This document shows positions 1 to 7,353 of a DNA stretch of 8,769 bases, one piece after another. The position numbers and the translations under genes are program-made. The DNA is from Verrucomicrobia bacterium UBA1731 (GTDB taxonomy: Bacteria > Verrucomicrobiota > Kiritimatiellia > RFP12 > UBA1067), in assembly GCA_002317575.1 (NCBI GenBank), contig DCIH01000015.1:10103-18871 (forward strand), written 5' to 3'. The notes below the pieces were generated by a model that was not told the origin of the DNA, did not search any database, and was given only the letters and a program-made list of their open reading frames with translations. How positions within the stretch are numbered: position 1 is the first letter of the stretch; each line of letters opens with the position of its first letter.

Positions 1-363
1 CTCGACTGCCTCTGGAACATGGGCAGCAAGGCCGAATGGAACCGCGGCGGTCGGAATGTGGAGGAGAACTACGAGCCGTTCATCCGCAACCTGCGCGCGA
101 AGCGGCCGGGCGTGCCGATCGTGATGGCCGAGATGTGCGACGTGTACGGCGGCGCGCCGAACGCCAAGGACAAATTCACGCGCGCGCTGTACGAAAAGCT
201 CGTGGCGGAAGGGTGGCAGGATCTCATCTACCTCCCCAAGCAGGGCATGTACGCGGACGACCGCGAAGGCACCGTGGACGGATGCCACCCGAACGACTGG
301 GGCATGTTCGCGATGGCCAAGGCCTTCGGCAAGGCCGTCCGCGAAGCGCTGAAACTCCGTTAA
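1..363 (+). CDS. SGNH/GDSL-type hydrolase, C-terminal part (5' end outside window)
   Basis: This is the last 120 codons of a gene that begins upstream of the window; the frame is open from base 1 to the TAA at 361-363. The visible start, LDCLWNM, resembles the block carrying the oxyanion Asn in GDSL-like acylhydrolases (often DCLPNM). The motif VDGCHPND near the end matches the SGNH block V Asp-x-x-His: Asp at 277-279 and His at 286-288 would be the acid and base of the catalytic triad. Between them lies an alternating helix/strand pattern (PFIRNLRAKRPGVPIVMAEM) typical of the flavodoxin-like SGNH fold. The nucleophilic Ser block and any signal peptide are outside the window. Known members remove acyl groups from polysaccharides or glycoconjugates. 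The neighbouring glycosidase-like gene, 19 nt downstream, fits a carbohydrate-esterase role, but the substrate cannot be read from this fragment. Confidence 0.8.
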   Translation, partial: LDCLWNMGSKAEWNRGGRNVEENYEPFIRNLRAKRPGVPIVMAEMCDVYGGAPNAKDKFTRALYEKLVAEGWQDLIYLPKQGMYADDREGTVDGCHPNDWGMFAMAKAFGKAVREALKLR

Positions 364-382
364 AACAACCACCCGAAAGAAC

Positions 383-3300
383 ATGAACATGGCAACCAAA
401 TGCGCGGCGTTCGCCGCAACCGGATTGTGCATCGCCGGATGCATGATGTTCTCCACCGCCCATTCCGCGGACAAGAGCCCCATCGCGGGCCGCGTCGCGG
501 CCGACTTCGCCGGGCAGGCAAACGCCGCCGTGTGGCACTACGCGGTGCCGCCGATGAGCGAAATCCAGCGCCTCGCCGACGTGTATCCCTCCGACGGCAC
601 GCCGAACGGCGCGGTGCGCATCGTGGCGGCGAAGGACGAATACGAACCCGGCTCCTTCCTCGTGTGGGCGCGGTCCGACCTCGGCAAGGTGCGCTTCGAC
701 GTGGGCGAGATGAAGAACGAGAAGGGCGAGGCGTTCCCGAAGGACGCGCTCGACCTCAAGTTCGTGAAGGTGTGGTGCCAGAACAAGAACGGCTGGTTCA
801 GCTACTTCGGCGACACGGGCTTCAAGCTGTGTCCCGAGCTGCTCCTGAACGACGAGGACCTCATCCGCGTCGACGCGAAGAAGCTGGCGAACTACGCGAA
901 GCTCGTCGGCAAGGACGGAAAGAAGTCAGAACTCTGGATCAACCCGCCCCGCCAGTTCGACGAGCGCATCGTCGACCGCGGCTGGGATGTCGCGCCGTCC
1001 TTCCACTGCATGCGCGAGGACTTCCGCGACGCGGCGACCTTGCAGCCCGTGGCGCTCCCGAAGAACGAGTTCCGCAACTTCTTCCTCACGGCGCACGTCG
1101 CCAAGGACGCGAAGCCAGGCCTCTACAAGGGCGTGGTGTCGATGACGCGCGAAAAGGACGGCGCGAAGCTCGGCGAGATCCCCGTCGAGATCCGCGTGCT
1201 CGACTTCGAGCTGCCGCAGCCGAAGTGCTACGCCGAGCCCGAGAAGGACTTCCTCGTGTCGTCCTACAGCTACATTTCGCTCGGGCTCATCAACGAGCTG
1301 AACGGCTACGACACGGCGCTCGCGAAGAAGCAGATAGTCGCCGTGCTCAAGAACCAGGTCGCCCACAACCAGACGATGCACATGCTGCGCGGCAATTTCG
1401 ACAACGAGGCGTTCGAGACGGCCGAGGCGATGCGCCAGGCCGGCATGCGCATGGACGTGTTCATGGGCGGCGTCTATCCCCACAACGGCAAACCCGAGGA
1501 CATGCGCCGCCATGCGCAGATCGTGGCGGACGAGTTCGACCGCCGCTTTGGCCACCACAACGTGTACATGGGCTACGGCGACGAACCGGGCGCGGCGTGG
1601 CTGGCGCAGATGCGTCCGCTCTTCGAGGCGTACCAGAGCGTGGGCCTCAAGTACTTCATCGCGGGCGAAACCGTGTTCTCCAAGGCCGGCTACATCTACG
1701 ACTGGCACAACTCCGCGCGCGACGCGGCCGACCCGACGCTGCCGGACCTGTGGGCGAAGATGAAGAACGCGAGCCACGTGGCGTGGTACGCCAACCAGCA
1801 CGTGGGCAGCGAAAACCCCGCCTTCAACCGCCGGCAGAACGGCCTCGGCGCGTGGCTCACGGGCTACACGGCGCTGTGCAACTACGCGCACCACTTCGGC
1901 CCCTACAACGACGACCGCACCACGTACAAGCCGATGGTGCTCGCCTACGGCAGCTACGACGGCGTGATCGACACCATCGCGTGGGAGGGCTTCCGCGAGG
2001 GCATCGACGACATCCGCTACGCGACGCTCCTTTCCGACCTCGCGCGCAAGGCCGAGAAGTCCAAGGACATCCAGTTGCGCTACCTCGGCGCGAAGGCGAT
2101 GCAGTACCTCGCGATGACCGACCCCAAGGCGTGCGACCAGGATTCCGTGCGCGGCGAGATGATCCGCTACATCAACCAGCTCAAGGACAAGGTCGCGCCG
2201 TACGCGGCCGCCCCCGAGACGAAGCAGACGCCCGAGGAAGTCGCCGCCGCGAAGGCCGCCGCCAAGCGCGCCGAGGACCGCCTTCAGGAAGCGGTCGCGA
2301 AGGAACTCGCGAAGCTCCCCGCGGCCAAGAACGCGAACGAATCGAACCGCGTCCACCGCACCGTGGCGGACATCTACCGCAACCTCGGCCGGCAGAACGA
2401 AGGCGGCGCGTATCTCGAGAAGCAGGGACTCCTCGATGCGGCGATCGGCTTCTATCACGCCTTCCCGGAAAAACAGCAGGAACTCCGCGAACGCATCCTC
2501 AGGGAAAACCAGGGCGGCGCGAACGGCCGCGGCGGCGTGCTGATGTCGATGTACGACGCGCATCCCGAATGGGTCGAGAAGGAGTACGACGCCGCGAACT
2601 GGCCGGCGTGGATCAAGCCGACGGACACGAACGGCGCGAAGCGCGCGGTGCAGGGTCTCATGGCGGCGCACGAATGGGCGCTCGGCGGCGTCCGTCCCGA
2701 CTACGTGAGCCACGAGCGTCCGCGCGCGTTCGCGGCCGTCTACCGCCACGTGCTCGGTCTCGCGAAGAAGTGGGGCGTGCCCGTCACGGCGAACTTCGCG
2801 CGCAACGCCACCTGGGCGTACACGCTGCTGCACGATCCCAAGAACGCCGTCGAGGCGGCCAAGCTCGGCCTTCAGGACGCGCAGGCGAAACCCGTCGACA
2901 AATACCGTCTCGGCCTCGTGGTCGCGCTCGCGAACGTGCGCGGAAAACCCGAGAACTTCTTCAACGCGGCGAAGAAGTACGACGAAACGGTGAAGGATGT
3001 CAAGAACGAGGACCGCGTGTCGGCGCTGTGCGCCTACGGTTCCACGCTGATGACGGCGAACGGCATGGACGGCCGCGGCGCCGAGGACGCGGTGCGCGGT
3101 CTCAACGACTTCCGCAAGTCGCTCTACAAGCCCGAGCCGAAGAAGCGCTACGTGGTGACGTATTCCGAGACGCCGATCACCGGCATGTCCGACTGGGCGA
3201 AGGTGACGGCCGAGGCGCAGCCCTACGACCGCCGCTACGGCGGGAATCTGGACTTCCTCGTCACGGACGTCACCTCCGGCAACCGCGCCGCGGGCAACTC

Positions 3301-4096
3301 CAAGGAGAAGCTCGCCGATCCCACGATGCAGGTCGTCGCGGACGTGAACGGCATTCATTTCCTCGTGACGCTCCTCGACCCCAAGGCGAAGGACGTCGCG
3401 CTCGGCCTCGTCGGAAACTGCTCGTTCGAGGGCTACATCGCGCCCGGCGCGAACACGCCCTATGCCTGCTTCATGTACGAGCCGGGCAACGGCCGCGTCT
3501 CGGTGTTCAACACCACGTATCCGACGCACGGGGAGCGCCGTCTCGAGGCGCGCGACCCCGAGCGCAAGTTCCGTTTCCAGAGCGACTACGCCGACGGCGT
3601 CGCGCGCCACCACTTCTTCTTCTCGTGGGAGAACTGGATGCAGCGCGTGCCGAAGAACGGCAGCGTGTGGGATTTCGAGAACATGTGCTGGCACCGTTCG
3701 GGCAACAGCTGCTGGAACGGCACGGAGTCGATTCATGGCCGCTCCACCTGGGGCGAGCTCGAGTTCCGCCTCACGGAGCAGCAGCGTCTGCAGATCATGA
3801 AGCCGCTCCTGGCGGCGGCGCTTCGCGAATACAACGCCGAGAAGCGTTGCGAGGCCGGCAAGGACGGCGCGCTTGCGCACTGGCAGGACGCCGCCATGGG
3901 CGACCCCGCGTTCTACGCCGCGCAGGTCAAGCCCCTGCGCGAGGAACTCGACAAGTACGCGAAGCTCTTCAAGGGCGACGTGGGCGACTCCACGGTCGCC
4001 TGGCTCGTCGAGAACGCGCTTCCGCGCTGGCAGGACGTCCGGTTCGAGGTCGAGCGTCGCCGCGCCGCGTGGCTCCTCGAAAAGAACGCGGAGTGA
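383..4096 (+). CDS. Large exported GH123/DUF4091-like glycoside hydrolase with helical-repeat and CBM9/DOMON-like modules
   Basis: A 1237-residue protein, probably a lipoprotein: a short hydrophobic N-terminus ends in the lipobox I17-A18-G19-C20, though cleavage by signal peptidase I after AHS is an alternative. Residues about 50-280 form a beta-rich domain (the EYEPGSFLVWA stretch resembles the N-terminal domain of GH123/DUF4091 proteins). Residues about 285-600 look like the (beta/alpha)8 domain. It contains GYGDEPG, with D400-E401 as candidates for the Asp-Glu pair used in GH123 substrate-assisted catalysis, and it ends in the typical AWEGFREGIDDIRYATLL block (about 530-548). Then come an Ala/Lys-rich linker (about 606-650), a TPR-like helical region (about 650-905), a beta-sandwich resembling CBM9/DOMON modules (about 923-1135, starting near W938), and a helical tail. 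GH123 enzymes are beta-N-acetylgalactosaminidases, but most DUF4091 relatives are uncharacterised, so the substrate is unknown. The start is uncertain: GAAAGA at 375-380 lies 2 nt from ATG 383 but 8 nt from in-frame ATG 389. Confidence 0.75.
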   Translation: MNMATKCAAFAATGLCIAGCMMFSTAHSADKSPIAGRVAADFAGQANAAVWHYAVPPMSEIQRLADVYPSDGTPNGAVRIVAAKDEYEPGSFLVWARSDLGKVRFDVGEMKNEKGEAFPKDALDLKFVKVWCQNKNGWFSYFGDTGFKLCPELLLNDEDLIRVDAKKLANYAKLVGKDGKKSELWINPPRQFDERIVDRGWDVAPSFHCMREDFRDAATLQPVALPKNEFRNFFLTAHVAKDAKPGLYKGVVSMTREKDGAKLGEIPVEIRVLDFELPQPKCYAEPEKDFLVSSYSYISLGLINELNGYDTALAKKQIVAVLKNQVAHNQTMHMLRGNFDNEAFETAEAMRQAGMRMDVFMGGVYPHNGKPEDMRRHAQIVADEFDRRFGHHNVYMGYGDEPGAAWLAQMRPLFEAYQSVGLKYFIAGETVFSKAGYIYDWHNSARDAADPTLPDLWAKMKNASHVAWYANQHVGSENPAFNRRQNGLGAWLTGYTALCNYAHHFGPYNDDRTTYKPMVLAYGSYDGVIDTIAWEGFREGIDDIRYATLLSDLARKAEKSKDIQLRYLGAKAMQYLAMTDPKACDQDSVRGEMIRYINQLKDKVAPYAAAPETKQTPEEVAAAKAAAKRAEDRLQEAVAKELAKLPAAKNANESNRVHRTVADIYRNLGRQNEGGAYLEKQGLLDAAIGFYHAFPEKQQELRERILRENQGGANGRGGVLMSMYDAHPEWVEKEYDAANWPAWIKPTDTNGAKRAVQGLMAAHEWALGGVRPDYVSHERPRAFAAVYRHVLGLAKKWGVPVTANFARNATWAYTLLHDPKNAVEAAKLGLQDAQAKPVDKYRLGLVVALANVRGKPENFFNAAKKYDETVKDVKNEDRVSALCAYGSTLMTANGMDGRGAEDAVRGLNDFRKSLYKPEPKKRYVVTYSETPITGMSDWAKVTAEAQPYDRRYGGNLDFLVTDVTSGNRAAGNSKEKLADPTMQVVADVNGIHFLVTLLDPKAKDVALGLVGNCSFEGYIAPGANTPYACFMYEPGNGRVSVFNTTYPTHGERRLEARDPERKFRFQSDYADGVARHHFFFSWENWMQRVPKNGSVWDFENMCWHRSGNSCWNGTESIHGRSTWGELEFRLTEQQRLQIMKPLLAAALREYNAEKRCEAGKDGALAHWQDAAMGDPAFYAAQVKPLREELDKYAKLFKGDVGDSTVAWLVENALPRWQDVRFEVERRRAAWLLEKNAE

Positions 4097-4103
4097 GAAT
4101 GGC

Positions 4104-4157
4104 GGCGCGCTCGGCGAGCGCGCCCTACCTGGGATTCGCGGGTAGGGCGAGCGCGCC
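4104..4157. repeat. GC-rich nested inverted repeat (REP-like or attenuator-like hairpin)
   Basis: In the 107-nt gap after the GH123-like gene, 4104-4112 (GGCGCGCTC) pairs perfectly with 4116-4124 (GAGCGCGCC) across a 3-nt loop. A second stem pairs GCCCTACC at 4122-4129 with GGTAGGGC at 4141-4148 across an 11-nt loop. The right arm also repeats GAGCGCGCC at 4149-4157, which can compete for the first strand. Seen as a whole, 4141-4157 is the exact reverse complement of 4104-4129 with 9 nt missing. No T-run follows, so a classical intrinsic terminator is not supported. A dispersed palindromic repeat, an mRNA-stabilising 3' structure or an attenuator are possible. Confidence 0.8.
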
Positions 4158-4184
4158 GCGCACGCCGCACGGTGATTGACAAAC

Positions 4185-4190
4185 GAAGGA
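4185..4190 (+). promoter_or_regulatory. Likely Shine-Dalgarno for the lipoprotein isomerase gene
   Basis: GAAGGA is the only purine-rich SD-like hexamer upstream of ATG 4204. The spacing of 13 nt is longer than usual, so translation initiation may be modest. A TTGACA hexamer at 4176-4181 has no convincing -10 box before the start codon and is not called as a promoter. Confidence 0.45.
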
Positions 4191-4203
4191 AAATCGAGTC
4201 GAC

Positions 4204-5124
4204 ATGAGGAATGAATTCAGTGTTGTGCTGGCGGCGGTAGCCGTGGTGGCAATTGCCGGTTGCAAGAGCCCCGAAGCGTTGGCGGAAGTCCATGCGCGCG
4301 ACGCGGCGCGGACCGCGTCGCGATCGGCGGCGGTTGAGGCGAAAACCGCCGCCGAGCCGCGCATTTCCGTGTTCGCGAAGTTCATCCGCCAGACGGCGGC
4401 GGAACGCAAGATCACGCTCGCCGAGGCGGCCGACTGGCTGTACGACCTCGGCGTGCGCGGGTTCGACTGCGGCCCCGACGAAACGGATCTCGACGTGCTG
4501 TGCGCGACGAAGCTCAAGCCCATCAACTTCTACTACTTCCCGAACTGGTTCGGCCGCGGCGAGTGGGTGGACAAGACGACGCCGTCGGATTGTCTCAAGA
4601 TGGCGAAGAAACTCGGCATTCCGCGCATCATGGTGGTGCCGCCGGACTTCACCAAGGACGGCGACGAGGAGGCGGAGTTCAAGGAAATCCTCGCGCGCAT
4701 GAAAGCGTACGTCGCCGAGGCGAAGGCGCTGGGCATCACCATCACGGTGGAGGATTTCGGCGGCACGGCGAACCCGGGCTCCAGCATCAAGTACCTCAAG
4801 CGCTTCCTCGACGAGATCCCCGATCTGCGCTTCGCGCTCGACTCGGGGAACCTTTACTACGCGGGCCGCGGCGAGAACATCCTCGAGATGCTCGAACACG
4901 CCAAGGGCCGCATCGCGCACGTCCATCTGAAGGACCAGAAGCCGAACGCCAACCGCACCTACGAAACGCTCGGCCTCGGCGCGGTGCCGAACGAAACGAT
5001 CGTCAAGCGCGTGAACGCCTCGGGCTACGCCGGCTGGTACACGCTCGAAAATCCCATCGGCGACACCTACACGGACACGGTGCGTCAGGTGGCGGTGCTC
5101 AAGAGCTGGCTCGACGGGAAGTGA
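4204..5124 (+). CDS. Lipoprotein sugar isomerase/epimerase, xylose-isomerase-like TIM barrel (AP_endonuc_2 family)
   Basis: A 306-residue protein with a lipoprotein signal: hydrophobic residues 5-19, lipobox I17-A18-G19-C20, and Lys rather than Asp at +2, so it is predicted to be membrane-anchored outside the cytoplasm. An Ala/Arg-rich linker (about 21-50) leads into a TIM barrel beginning RISVFAKFI, typical of sugar phosphate isomerase/epimerase relatives. The four expected divalent-metal ligands are present: E183 in TVEDF, D213 in ALDSGN, H239 in HVHLKD and E282 in TLENP. Their spacing of about 30, 26 and 43 residues is comparable to that of ketose 3-epimerases and related isomerases. An active enzyme on a sugar, keto-sugar or polyol is therefore likely, although the substrate is unknown and the 'phosphate' of the usual family name is doubtful for an exported enzyme. 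The rsmB gene follows after 1 nt, so the two are probably cotranscribed. The start at ATG 4204 gives a complete signal peptide. Confidence 0.85.
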   Translation: MRNEFSVVLAAVAVVAIAGCKSPEALAEVHARDAARTASRSAAVEAKTAAEPRISVFAKFIRQTAAERKITLAEAADWLYDLGVRGFDCGPDETDLDVLCATKLKPINFYYFPNWFGRGEWVDKTTPSDCLKMAKKLGIPRIMVVPPDFTKDGDEEAEFKEILARMKAYVAEAKALGITITVEDFGGTANPGSSIKYLKRFLDEIPDLRFALDSGNLYYAGRGENILEMLEHAKGRIAHVHLKDQKPNANRTYETLGLGAVPNETIVKRVNASGYAGWYTLENPIGDTYTDTVRQVAVLKSWLDGK

Positions 5125-5125
5125 G

Positions 5126-6307
5126 ATGAAGACGAACACCCGCAGATTGGCCGCGTTCGCCGTCGCCCGCTGGATTTCCAGTCACGAGCGGCCCGAAAAC
5201 CTGCTTCCCGAAGGTCCTGACCGTGCGTTCGTGCAGGATCTCGTCTATGTCACCGTCCGACGGTTCCGTCCGCTGCGCCGCGTGCTGGGCGAGCTCGTGA
5301 AGACATGGCCCAAGGGCGAAATGGAAGCGCTTCTTCTGGTGGGTGGCGCGCAGATCCTCTACATGCCCGATGTGCCCGATTTCGCCGCCGTGAACGAAAC
5401 GGTGGAAGCCGCGAAGGCGTGTCCGAACAAGGCGATCGCGAAGGTGGTGAACGGCGTGCTGCGCAATCTCCTGCGTCGGCGCGAAGAATTCGAAAAGTTG
5501 CTGGCCGCCGCTCCGCTTGCGGAACGCGAAAGCTATCCGAACGCCATTGTGGACCGTTGGGTCGCGCGCTACGGCGAAGAAGGCGCGGAGAAGCTGGCGG
5601 CCTGGCACAACGCGCCCGCCGAAACGTGGCTCGCACGCAAGCCGGACGCGAACGGCGAGGGCGCGTTCGAGAAGCTCGCCCGCGGCAAGAAGGTGACCGA
5701 CGAATCCGGCTATGCGGAAGGGGACTTCATCGTCCAGAATCCCGCCACCGCGGGCGCCGTGAAGCTTTTGGACGTCCGTCCCGGCCAGCGCGTGCTCGAC
5801 TTCTGCGCCGCGCCTGGCGGCAAGACGGTTCAGATTGCGTGGCGGCTTGGTGCGGACGCCGGGAAGCTCGTCGCGCAGGAGGTGAATCCGAAGCGTCTGC
5901 GCACGCTGCAGTCAACGCTCAAGCGCTGCAAGCTCGACGCCGTGCAGGCCGTGTCGGCCGTGGACGAAAAGGACGCCGGTGCGTTCGATCGCGTGCTCGT
6001 CGACGCGCCGTGTTCGAACACGGGCGTGTTGCGGCGCCGTCCCGACGCGCGCTGGAACTGGACGAAGGAGAAGCTTTCGGAACTCGTGACGCTGCAGGCG
6101 GAGATTCTCGACCGCGCGGCGGCGTTTTGCGCGCCGGGCGGCGTGCTCGTGTATTCGACGTGCTCGAACGAACCCGAGGAAAACGGCGAACAGGCGGCCG
6201 CGTTCCTCGCGCGCCACCCCGGTTGGCGGGAAGTCGCGCGCACGGAGTTCGTGCCGTTCGAGACGGACCACGATGGCGCGTTCGCCGTCGCTTTCGAAAG
6301 GATGTGA
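5126..6307 (+). CDS. rsmB: 16S rRNA (cytosine-C5)-methyltransferase, RsmB/NOP family
   Basis: A 393-residue cytoplasmic enzyme expected to methylate C5 of a cytosine in 16S rRNA (position 967 in E. coli numbering) using S-adenosylmethionine. Residues about 1-135 form the helical NusB-like RNA-binding domain that separates RsmB from RsmF-type enzymes. The Rossmann domain follows: the SAM-binding motif DFCAAPGGKT is at 225-234, motif IV DAPCSNTG carries C296, and motif VI YSTCSNEPEEN carries C346, the expected nucleophile. The end DGAFAVAF matches the usual DGFFAA-type C-terminus. It is somewhat shorter than E. coli RsmB (429 residues), with no key motif missing. The ATG lies 1 nt after the stop of the isomerase gene, with GGGAAG inside that gene's end as a possible SD, suggesting translational coupling. 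RsmF-type specificity is a less likely alternative. Confidence 0.92.
   Translation: MKTNTRRLAAFAVARWISSHERPENLLPEGPDRAFVQDLVYVTVRRFRPLRRVLGELVKTWPKGEMEALLLVGGAQILYMPDVPDFAAVNETVEAAKACPNKAIAKVVNGVLRNLLRRREEFEKLLAAAPLAERESYPNAIVDRWVARYGEEGAEKLAAWHNAPAETWLARKPDANGEGAFEKLARGKKVTDESGYAEGDFIVQNPATAGAVKLLDVRPGQRVLDFCAAPGGKTVQIAWRLGADAGKLVAQEVNPKRLRTLQSTLKRCKLDAVQAVSAVDEKDAGAFDRVLVDAPCSNTGVLRRRPDARWNWTKEKLSELVTLQAEILDRAAAFCAPGGVLVYSTCSNEPEENGEQAAAFLARHPGWREVARTEFVPFETDHDGAFAVAFERM
6297..6302 (+). promoter_or_regulatory. Shine-Dalgarno that fixes the GTG start of the ABC ATPase gene
   Basis: AAAGGA lies 6 nt before GTG 6309, within the last codons of rsmB. The alternative ATG at 6273, which would overlap rsmB by 35 nt, has no comparable SD and would add twelve residues absent from typical MalK/UgpC N-termini. 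The GTG start is therefore preferred. Confidence 0.75.
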
Positions 6308-6308
6308 C

Positions 6309-7325
6309 GTGGCCGAGGTGAAATTCATCGGCGTGGGCAAAACCTACGCGAAGGGCGATGCGCCCGCGGTTTCCGATTTCACGCTCGATGTCGCCGACGG
6401 CGAATTCCTCGTGCTCGTGGGACCTTCGGGCTGCGGGAAGTCCACGACGCTCCGGATGGTGGCGGGGCTCGAGCTGCCCACGGCGGGCAAGATCCTGATC
6501 GGCGGCAAGGATGTCACGCGTCTGCCGCCGAAGGAGCGCGACATCGCGATGGTGTTCCAGAACTACGCGCTCTATCCGCACATGACGGTGAAGGAGAACC
6601 TTTCGTTCGCGCTCAAATTGCGCGGCGTGCCGAAGGAGGTGATCGCGCGCCGCGTGGATGCGGCGGCGAAGACGCTGGGTCTCGAGCCGTATCTGAAGCG
6701 TCTTCCGAAGGCGCTCTCCGGTGGACAGCGCCAGCGCGTCGCCGTGGGGCGCGCGATCGTGCGCGAGCCGGCCGTGTTTCTCTTTGACGAGCCGCTTTCG
6801 AACCTGGACGCCAAGATGCGCGTGGAGATGCGCGCGGAGATCGTGCGGCTTCACCGCGCGCTGGGCGCGACGATGATCTACGTGACGCACGACCAGACGG
6901 AGGCGATGACGATGGGCACGCGCATCGTGGTGATGAACGCCGGCCGCATCCAGCAGGCGGACGCGCCGATGAACGTGTACGCGAAACCGGCGAACACGTT
7001 TGTGGCGTCCTTCATCGGCACGCCGCCGATGAACCTTTTTCCGCCGGGACTGTTCGATCTCGGGTGTGTGACGGGCGTGCGTCCCGAACATCTGGCGGTG
7101 CGGCTGGAAGGCGAGTCCGTCCCCGCCGAATCGCTCGCCGCAACGGTGGATCTCGTGGAAATCCTGGGCAGCGAGACGATCGTCCATTGCGTGACGGACA
7201 AATGCGGCGTGAAGGTCGCCGCGCGCGTCACGGACCCGTCGCGCGTGGCCGCGCTGAAGGCCGGCGCACGCGTGACGCTCGTGCCGGATCTCGCCAAGGC
7301 CGTCCGCTTTCCGCCCGCTTCCTGA
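6309..7325 (+). CDS. Sugar ABC transporter ATP-binding protein, MalK/UgpC (CUT1) family
   Basis: With the GTG start this is a 338-residue cytoplasmic ATPase; its N-terminus AEVKFIGVGKTYAKGD is typical of the family. All ABC motifs are intact: Walker A GPSGCGKST (38-46), Q-loop Q84 in FQNYALYPHMTV, signature LSGGQ (136-140), Walker B FLFDEP with D160-E161, and H-loop H194 in YVTHDQTEAM. Residues after about 235 (FIGTPPMNLFP, GVRPEHL) mark the TOBE/OB regulatory domain of CUT1 ATPases. The segment between these two blocks is much shorter than in E. coli MalK, so part of the TOBE fold seems to be missing. No permease or binding-protein gene lies within the window, so the substrate is unknown. 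A shared ATPase serving permeases encoded elsewhere, as MsmX-type proteins do, is plausible. The gene starts 1 nt after rsmB stops and precedes a secreted mutarotase gene by 28 nt. Confidence 0.93.
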   Translation: MAEVKFIGVGKTYAKGDAPAVSDFTLDVADGEFLVLVGPSGCGKSTTLRMVAGLELPTAGKILIGGKDVTRLPPKERDIAMVFQNYALYPHMTVKENLSFALKLRGVPKEVIARRVDAAAKTLGLEPYLKRLPKALSGGQRQRVAVGRAIVREPAVFLFDEPLSNLDAKMRVEMRAEIVRLHRALGATMIYVTHDQTEAMTMGTRIVVMNAGRIQQADAPMNVYAKPANTFVASFIGTPPMNLFPPGLFDLGCVTGVRPEHLAVRLEGESVPAESLAATVDLVEILGSETIVHCVTDKCGVKVAARVTDPSRVAALKAGARVTLVPDLAKAVRFPPAS

Positions 7326-7353
7326 CGACAAACGCGACAAACAAACCACACTC

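Noticed and set aside
926..3880. 984-codon open frame on the - strand, antisense to the GH123-like gene
   Set aside because: The translation is Arg/Val/Ala/His/Leu-rich low-complexity protein without recognisable domains. Long antisense open frames are expected in GC-rich genes with strong third-position GC, and the + strand frame has clear domains.
4104..4157. Intrinsic (Rho-independent) terminator after the GH123-like gene
   Set aside because: The stems are strong but neither is followed by a T-run; the sequence downstream is mixed and GC-rich, so termination is not supported.
400..4179. 1259-codon open frame on the + strand overlapping the GH123-like gene in another frame
   Set aside because: It is extremely Arg-rich with no motif, and its length is explained by scarcity of stop codons in GC-rich sequence. 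It also runs through the intergenic hairpin.
4176..4203. TTGACA hexamer as a sigma70-type -35 box before the isomerase gene
   Set aside because: At a normal spacing the -10 position would fall on the start codon (4199-4204), and no TATAAT-like sequence is present there.
6273..6308. ATG 6273 as the start of the ABC ATPase gene
   Set aside because: It would overlap rsmB by 35 nt, lacks a good SD and adds residues not typical of the family. GTG 6309 has AAAGGA at 6 nt.
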